From assembly GCA_938008925.1 (NCBI GenBank), contig CALLIQ010000495.1:1-10118 (forward strand): DNA of 10,118 nt. Direction: 5' to 3'. The stretch is from an uncultured Acidimicrobiales bacterium (lineage in GTDB: Bacteria; Actinomycetota; Acidimicrobiia; Acidimicrobiales; SZUA-35). A program made the position numbers and the translations under genes. Under the pieces are notes generated by a model. The model did not search any database. It saw nothing but the letters and a program-made list of their open reading frames with translations, and was not told where the DNA came from. Shown here piece by piece: positions 5,723-10,118 of this stretch. How positions within the stretch are numbered: position 1 is the stretch's first letter; each line of letters opens with the position of its first letter.

Positions 5723-7498
5723 TCAGCGAGACTTCGATTTCGCCGGCTCGAGACCGGTGTCGATCTGCAGCCCTCGACCATCGCAGTGAGGACAGCTGGC
5801 CGACAGCGACTCGAGCAGGCCCTCACCGATTCGCTTGCGGGTCATCTCGGCGAGTCCGAGCTCGCTGATGTCGAACACCTGGGTCCGAGTCTTGTCCCGG
5901 CTGAGGGCCTTGCGGAAGACCCGCATGGTCTCTTCGCGGTTCTTGCGATCCTCCATGTCGACGAAGTCGATCACGATGATGCCGCCGATGTCTCGCAAGC
6001 GCAGCTGGTGGGCGACCTCTTCGGCCGCCTCCAAGTTGTTGCGGAAGACGGTCTCTTCGAGACTCGAAGAACCGACGTTCTTGCCGGTGTTCACGTCGAT
6101 CACGGTCAAGGCCTCGGTGCCCTCGATGATCAGGGAGCCTCCCGATGGGAGCCAGACCTTTCGGTCGAGGGCCTTGTGCAGCTGCTCGTGCACGTGGAAC
6201 CGCTCGAACGCAGGCAGCTTCTCTTCACCGACGTCGTAGAACTCCACGCGATCGGCGAGGGCCGGCGTGATCACCGACACGTAGTCGGAGACCTCGTTGT
6301 AGAGGTCGCGGTCATCGATCACGACGCCGCGGTACTCCTTGTTGAACTCTTCGCGGATCACCCGAGTCGACATGTCTGGCTCGCGGTAGAGCAGCGACGG
6401 CGCCTTGGCCTTCTTGGCCAGTTGTTCGATCTGCTCCCACTGCTGGACGAGACCGGCGACGTCGCGCTCGATCTCCTCTGCGGTGACGTTTTCCGCAGCG
6501 GTGCGGACGATGAGCCCGTGACCCTTCGGCCGCACCCGGTCGAGGACCTGGCGAAGCCGCTTGCGTTCTGCGTCGGGGAGACGCTTCGAGATGCCGTAGG
6601 TGTCGCCGCCGGGGACGAGCACGACAAAGCGGCCGGGAAGCGAGACTTCCGTGGTCAGCCGAGCACCCTTGTGAGCGATCGGGTTCTTGGTAACCTGGCA
6701 CAGAACGGTCTGGCGGGGCTTGAGCAGCTGCTCGATCTTGGCCCGCCCCTTCGACTCGTCGTAGTCCTTGGGGTCGTACTGGACGTCGCCTCGGTAGAGC
6801 ACCGCGTTCTTCGGTGTTCCGATGTCGACGAACGCCGCCTCCATGCCCGGCAGCACGTTCTGCACCCGACCGAGGTAGATGTTGCCGTGGATCTGGAACA
6901 CGTCGTCGCTCGGTCGCGATACGTAGTACTCGATCAGGTTTCGGCCTTCGAGCACCGCGATGTGCGTCGCGTCATCTCGCTTGGAGACGACCATCTGGTA
7001 GCGCCCGACCGGGCGTCCCTTGCGACTGCGACCACGACGTCGGCTCAGCTGACTCTCGTCGAGCTCCACGGGGCCTCCGGCCACGACCTGTTCGACCGGT
7101 CGCGTCCCGCCGTTGTTGCCACCGCTGCGGTTGACACCCTCGCCACCGCCGCCCTTGCCGCCGCGGCGACGACGGCGGCGACGCTTCGATGCCGAGGAGC
7201 CGGCCTCGCCGCCTCCCCCGTCGTTGCTGTTGTTGTTGCCGCCCTGATTCGAACCGCCCTGATTCGAGCCGCCCTGTCCGGACCGGTTCGACTTGGCGTT
7301 GGTGTTCGGCTTCTTCTTGGCGGTGTCCGCCTTGTCGGCGGAGCCGTCTCGGCCTCCGCCCTCGGCCCCGCCGGCAGGAGCCGGGCGACTATCGCCGATC
7401 TTGGGTTTCGAGGTGGATGTGGTTGCTGCCCGTGCGGCATCTGCCCGCTGGGAGGGTCCCCGATCGGCGGACTCGCCGCCGGTTTCGGAAACGGTCAT
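5723..7498 (-). CDS. rng: Ribonuclease E/G family endoribonuclease
   Basis: This single-strand-specific endoribonuclease acts in rRNA maturation and mRNA turnover. The 591 residues begin with about 165 low-complexity residues rich in G, N, S and R, including SNQGG repeats (74-88) and an eight-residue basic run (105-112). The catalytic core follows: S1 RNA-binding domain (about 203-285, with GNIYLGRVQNVLPGMEAAFVD), 5'-sensor and RNase H-like region (about 288-400), and DNase I-like region with TVIDVNTGK (465-473; D468) and GGIIVIDFVDM (505-515; D511), the two metal-binding aspartates. The zinc-link CPHC is at 569-572. The protein ends shortly after the zinc link with no C-terminal scaffold, so the disordered part is N-terminal, as in many actinobacterial RNase E/G proteins. 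The ATG is preceded by AGAAGGGA at 8 bases. It starts 15 bases after the DUF2344 stop, so the genes are probably co-transcribed. Calling it rng rather than rne is a convention. Confidence 0.94.
   Translation of the reverse strand: MTVSETGGESADRGPSQRADAARAATTSTSKPKIGDSRPAPAGGAEGGGRDGSADKADTAKKKPNTNAKSNRSGQGGSNQGGSNQGGNNNSNDGGGGEAGSSASKRRRRRRRGGKGGGGEGVNRSGGNNGGTRPVEQVVAGGPVELDESQLSRRRGRSRKGRPVGRYQMVVSKRDDATHIAVLEGRNLIEYYVSRPSDDVFQIHGNIYLGRVQNVLPGMEAAFVDIGTPKNAVLYRGDVQYDPKDYDESKGRAKIEQLLKPRQTVLCQVTKNPIAHKGARLTTEVSLPGRFVVLVPGGDTYGISKRLPDAERKRLRQVLDRVRPKGHGLIVRTAAENVTAEEIERDVAGLVQQWEQIEQLAKKAKAPSLLYREPDMSTRVIREEFNKEYRGVVIDDRDLYNEVSDYVSVITPALADRVEFYDVGEEKLPAFERFHVHEQLHKALDRKVWLPSGGSLIIEGTEALTVIDVNTGKNVGSSSLEETVFRNNLEAAEEVAHQLRLRDIGGIIVIDFVDMEDRKNREETMRVFRKALSRDKTRTQVFDISELGLAEMTRKRIGEGLLESLSASCPHCDGRGLQIDTGLEPAKSKSR
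7240..7284 (-). repeat. Three 15-bp tandem units in the RNase E/G N-terminal region
   Basis: Three consecutive 15-base units (7240-7254, 7255-7269, 7270-7284) start with cgccctg on the plus strand. The first two differ at one base and the third has diverged. In the protein they encode consecutive (S)NQGG/(S)GQGG pentapeptides, so the repeat is in frame and lies in a disordered linker where copy number can change without breaking the enzyme. Confidence 0.8.
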
Positions 7499-7513
7499 GG
7501 AAGTAGTCCCTTC

Positions 7514-8290
7514 TCATTGACCACCTCCCACGCCGGCCATCGCTGCAGTCACAGCCTGGGCGTCGGTGGTTTCGGTGGTCGGCGATGGGACGGGAGCCAA
7601 AAGAGGCTCAGACCGAAGCCCGTCGCTGGTGGTGAATTGGTGGGTACGCCGGACCCGCCCCTCACGAAGGGTCGATGTTGGTGCGACTTCTGAAAGCGCT
7701 CCGATGAACTCGGAGGGTCGCAACGACACGGATTCGTTTGAGAGCAGGGCGGCCAACTGCACACCGTCGTCCGTCGGCCCCATCACCTCGAGTTCGAGGA
7801 CACAGGGGCGGACATCGACCACGGTGGTCTTTCCCTTTCGCTGCCGTTCGAGCGGGAGCTCTTCGACGGCGAGCAGGGCGGACACAGCAGCTGTCACGTC
7901 AGACAGCGACCCATCGAGAACCTCGATGAGCCACCGACAGGAGGTGATCGCCTCCTGCAGCGATGCCGATCCGGGCTCGATGTGCCCAGCTGCCACGACG
8001 GTCAGACCGTCGGGAAGCGCAGCACAGAGCCGGGAGGGCAGGTCCTCGAGATCGATCGGCGTGACCAGATCGATGTCGAGGTATTCGGCGTCCGATTCAT
8101 GCGCGACCGACAATGCGAGCCCGAAGGCAATGCGGGGTCGGGGCGAGAATCCCTCGGAGTACGAGATGGGAAGCCGGAGTTTTCTGAGGGCCCGCTCGAA
8201 CAGGCGAGCCACGTCTCGGTGGCTCGTGAACCGGATCTTGCCGTGCTTGGTGAAGCGAAGGCGGACCGTGAAGCGGGGCTGGGGGTTCAT
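7514..8290 (-). CDS. TIGR03936/DUF2344 radical SAM-linked protein
   Basis: A 258-residue protein of the family always found next to, or fused with, TIGR03960-type radical SAM proteins. The N-terminal half carries the signature RLRFTKHGKIRFTSHRDVAR (10-29), then FERALRKLRLPISYSEGFSPRP (31-52) and FGLALSVAHESDAEYLDIDL (56-75). The last 30 or so residues are low-complexity (SPTTETTDAQ) and look like a variable tail. The ATG overlaps the stop of the radical SAM gene by 4 bases (ATGA), a strong sign of translational coupling and of a joint function. The molecular role is unknown to me. Its steady place next to rng, rplU and rpmA hints at RNA or ribosome modification, which is inference only. Confidence 0.92.
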   Translation of the reverse strand: MNPQPRFTVRLRFTKHGKIRFTSHRDVARLFERALRKLRLPISYSEGFSPRPRIAFGLALSVAHESDAEYLDIDLVTPIDLEDLPSRLCAALPDGLTVVAAGHIEPGSASLQEAITSCRWLIEVLDGSLSDVTAAVSALLAVEELPLERQRKGKTTVVDVRPCVLELEVMGPTDDGVQLAALLSNESVSLRPSEFIGALSEVAPTSTLREGRVRRTHQFTTSDGLRSEPLLAPVPSPTTETTDAQAVTAAMAGVGGGQ

Positions 8291-10118
8291 GTGACGCCAC
8301 TCGGCGTGCGGGGTGCGGTGGTCAACAGCGTGACCGGGACGGCGCCGCCGGTCTCGAGGTCCTGTCCGGTGCCCTGGCTACCACCAGCTGGCGGTGTGGC
8401 AGATGCGACCACGTGCTCGATGCCGTAGCCGGTGCAGGCCCCGCAGTCGTAACACGGGGTCCAACGACAGTCGGGCAGGCCGACCTCGTCGAGTGCGTCT
8501 TGCCAGTCATCCCACAAGAAGTCCTTGTGCAGACCGGCGGAGAGGTGATCCCACGGAAGGCCTTCGTCGAGATCGCGGTGGCGATACGCATACCACTCCG
8601 CCTCGAGGCCGTGTTCGGCGAGGGCATCGAGCCAGCGGTCGAGTTCGAAACACTCCGACCACTCCTGGAAGGTGCCGCCGTTGCGCCAGACCGTCTCGAT
8701 GACGTCGGCCATGCGGCGATCACCCCGGCTCGCGAGACCCTCGGCCAGCGTTGCCTCCGGGTCGTGCCACTTGAGCTGCACGCCCTTCATCCGTCGAGTT
8801 GCGTCCCGCAAGAGGTTGACCTTGCGCTGCAGCTCTTCGGCGGTGTTTTGGCCGAACCATTGGAACGGCGTGAACGGCTTCGGAACGAAACCACCGACCG
8901 ACGCGGTCACGCTGGCTCGCTTGTTGTACTTCTTGCCGATCTCGACGCAGTTCTTGGCCAACTCGGCGATACCGAGGGTGTCCTCGTCGGTCTCGGAGGG
9001 GAGCCCGATCAAGAAGTAGAGCTTGACCCGCTGCCAGCCCTGCGAGAAGGCGGCGTCGACGGCTTCGTAGAGATCTTCCTCGCGAATCAGCTTGTTGATG
9101 ATCTGACGCATGCGCCACGTGCCCGCCTCGGGAGCGAACGTGAGCCCGCCTCGCTTGGCCCGCTGGAGCTGGGCCGAAATGCCGACACCGAAGGCGTCGA
9201 CGCGAAGACTGGGTAGCGACACGCTGAGCGGACCACAGCCAGCATCGTCGGCATCGTCCATGATGCCGGTGACGGTCGGCTGGATGTCGCTGAAGTCGGC
9301 GGTGGACAGCGAGGTGAGCGACACCTCGTCGTAGCCCGTTCGTTCGATGCCGGACTTGACCATCGTTCGGACCTGATCGGCCGGACGCTCGCGAACAGGC
9401 CGTGTGATCATGCCGGCCTGGCAGAAACGGCAGCCGCGGGTGCAGCCACGGAAGACCTCGACGTTGAGCCGGTCGTGCACCACCTCGGTGAGTGGCACGA
9501 GCTGCTCTTTGGGGTACGGCCAGTCGGCGAGATCGGCGATCGTGCGCTTCTCGATCTGCTCGGGAACGCCATCGAAGCGCGGTCGAGTCTCGATCAGCTG
9601 ACCCGTTCCCTCGTCGTAGACCGGCTCGTACAGCTCGGGCACGTAGACGCCCTCGACCTGGGCGAGCGCGACCAGCAACTCGTGACGGCTCGACCCGTTT
9701 GCCCGAGCGGCGACGATGACGTCGGTCATCTCGCCGACAGCTTCTTCGCCGTCGCCGAGGACCACCGCGTCGAGGAAGGGGGCGAGTGGCTCCGGGTTGA
9801 ACATGCAATGCCCGCCGGCCACGACCAACGGGTGATCGAGCGTGCGGTCGACCGCGCGAACCGGGACGCCGGCCAAATCGATGCAGTTGACGACGTTGGT
9901 GTAGGTCAGCTCGGCTGACACGCCGAACGCGATGACGTCGAACTCACCGGCCGGCGTGTGGTGCTCGACCGAGAACAACGGGATCTCGTCGGCCCGCATG
10001 ATCGCCTCGAGGTCATGCCACGGGGCGTACGAGCGATCGGCTCGGGCGTCTGCGCGCTCGTTGATGATCTCGTAGAGGATCTGCAAGCCTTGATTGGGCA
10101 GGCCGATCTCGTAGGTGT
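8287..10118 (-). CDS. TIGR03960-family radical SAM protein, N-terminus cut by window edge
   Basis: 609 residues are visible, with frame open to the right edge (first full codon at 10116-10114). The visible start TYEIGLPNQGLQILYEIINE matches an internal stretch of the family, so the true start is outside; the TTG at 10086 is not a start. An N-terminal domain with FDVIAFGVSAELTYTNVVN and VVAGGHCMFNPEPLAPF resembles B12-binding-type radical SAM relatives, without the DxHxxG cobalamin motif. The radical SAM cluster CTRGCRFC (CX3CX2C; visible residues 225-232, codons near 9444-9421) would hold a 4Fe-4S cluster and cleave S-adenosylmethionine. PEAGTWRMRQIINK is also typical. The C-terminus has a second cysteine group, CRWTPCYDCGAC, which may bind another metal or cluster. 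The substrate is unknown. It overlaps the DUF2344 gene by 4 bases. Confidence 0.93.
   Translation of the reverse strand, partial: TYEIGLPNQGLQILYEIINERADARADRSYAPWHDLEAIMRADEIPLFSVEHHTPAGEFDVIAFGVSAELTYTNVVNCIDLAGVPVRAVDRTLDHPLVVAGGHCMFNPEPLAPFLDAVVLGDGEEAVGEMTDVIVAARANGSSRHELLVALAQVEGVYVPELYEPVYDEGTGQLIETRPRFDGVPEQIEKRTIADLADWPYPKEQLVPLTEVVHDRLNVEVFRGCTRGCRFCQAGMITRPVRERPADQVRTMVKSGIERTGYDEVSLTSLSTADFSDIQPTVTGIMDDADDAGCGPLSVSLPSLRVDAFGVGISAQLQRAKRGGLTFAPEAGTWRMRQIINKLIREEDLYEAVDAAFSQGWQRVKLYFLIGLPSETDEDTLGIAELAKNCVEIGKKYNKRASVTASVGGFVPKPFTPFQWFGQNTAEELQRKVNLLRDATRRMKGVQLKWHDPEATLAEGLASRGDRRMADVIETVWRNGGTFQEWSECFELDRWLDALAEHGLEAEWYAYRHRDLDEGLPWDHLSAGLHKDFLWDDWQDALDEVGLPDCRWTPCYDCGACTGYGIEHVVASATPPAGGSQGTGQDLETGGAVPVTLLTTAPRTPSGVT

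Noticed and set aside
5708..7693. 661-codon open frame on the plus strand
   Set aside because: It lies antisense across nearly all of RNase E/G, is rich in Val, Leu, Asp and Ala as expected from GC-biased codons read backwards, and matches no family.
8413..9216. 267-codon plus-strand open frame
   Set aside because: It is antisense to the radical SAM gene, whose motifs are unmistakable, and has no recognisable domain.
10084..10086. TTG as the start of the radical SAM gene
   Set aside because: The frame stays open to the window edge and the upstream residues (YEIGLPNQG) match the family, so the gene simply continues outside.

Overview
The window is GC-rich, densely packed bacterial DNA in which every supported gene lies on the minus strand. 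Gene order, high GC, GTG starts and a probable leaderless promoter point to an actinobacterium. A lineage such as Acidimicrobiia is my guess from general feel, not something the sequence proves. Both edges cut genes: the N-terminus of a radical SAM protein at the right edge and the C-terminus of proB at the left edge.

Reading in the direction of transcription (right to left): (1) a TIGR03960-type radical SAM protein and its TIGR03936/DUF2344 partner, overlapping by 4 bases; (2) an RNase E/G with a long disordered basic N-terminus; (3) rplU (L21) and rpmA (L27), 1 base apart; (4) a 127-base gap holding a strong 11-bp hairpin; (5) a three-gene Tad-type surface module with two paralogous TadE-like pseudopilins and one large TadG-like protein, joined by overlapping stop/start codons; (6) a 62-base gap with a terminator-like inverted repeat and a probable leaderless promoter; (7) obgE and (8) proB, 23 bases apart.

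The housekeeping part is the widespread radical SAM - DUF2344 - rng - rplU - rpmA - obgE - proB neighbourhood, covering RNA processing, ribosome assembly and the first step of proline synthesis. The unusual feature is the Tad-like module between rpmA and obgE, where the two genes are normally adjacent. It brings three predicted membrane-anchored, exported, cysteine-containing proteins with no pilin, ATPase or prepilin peptidase alongside. The hairpin after rpmA and the promoter before obgE suggest the module is a separately transcribed unit placed between two ribosome-related units.

No tRNA, rRNA, CRISPR array, insertion sequence, phage gene or stretch over 300 bases without a gene was seen.
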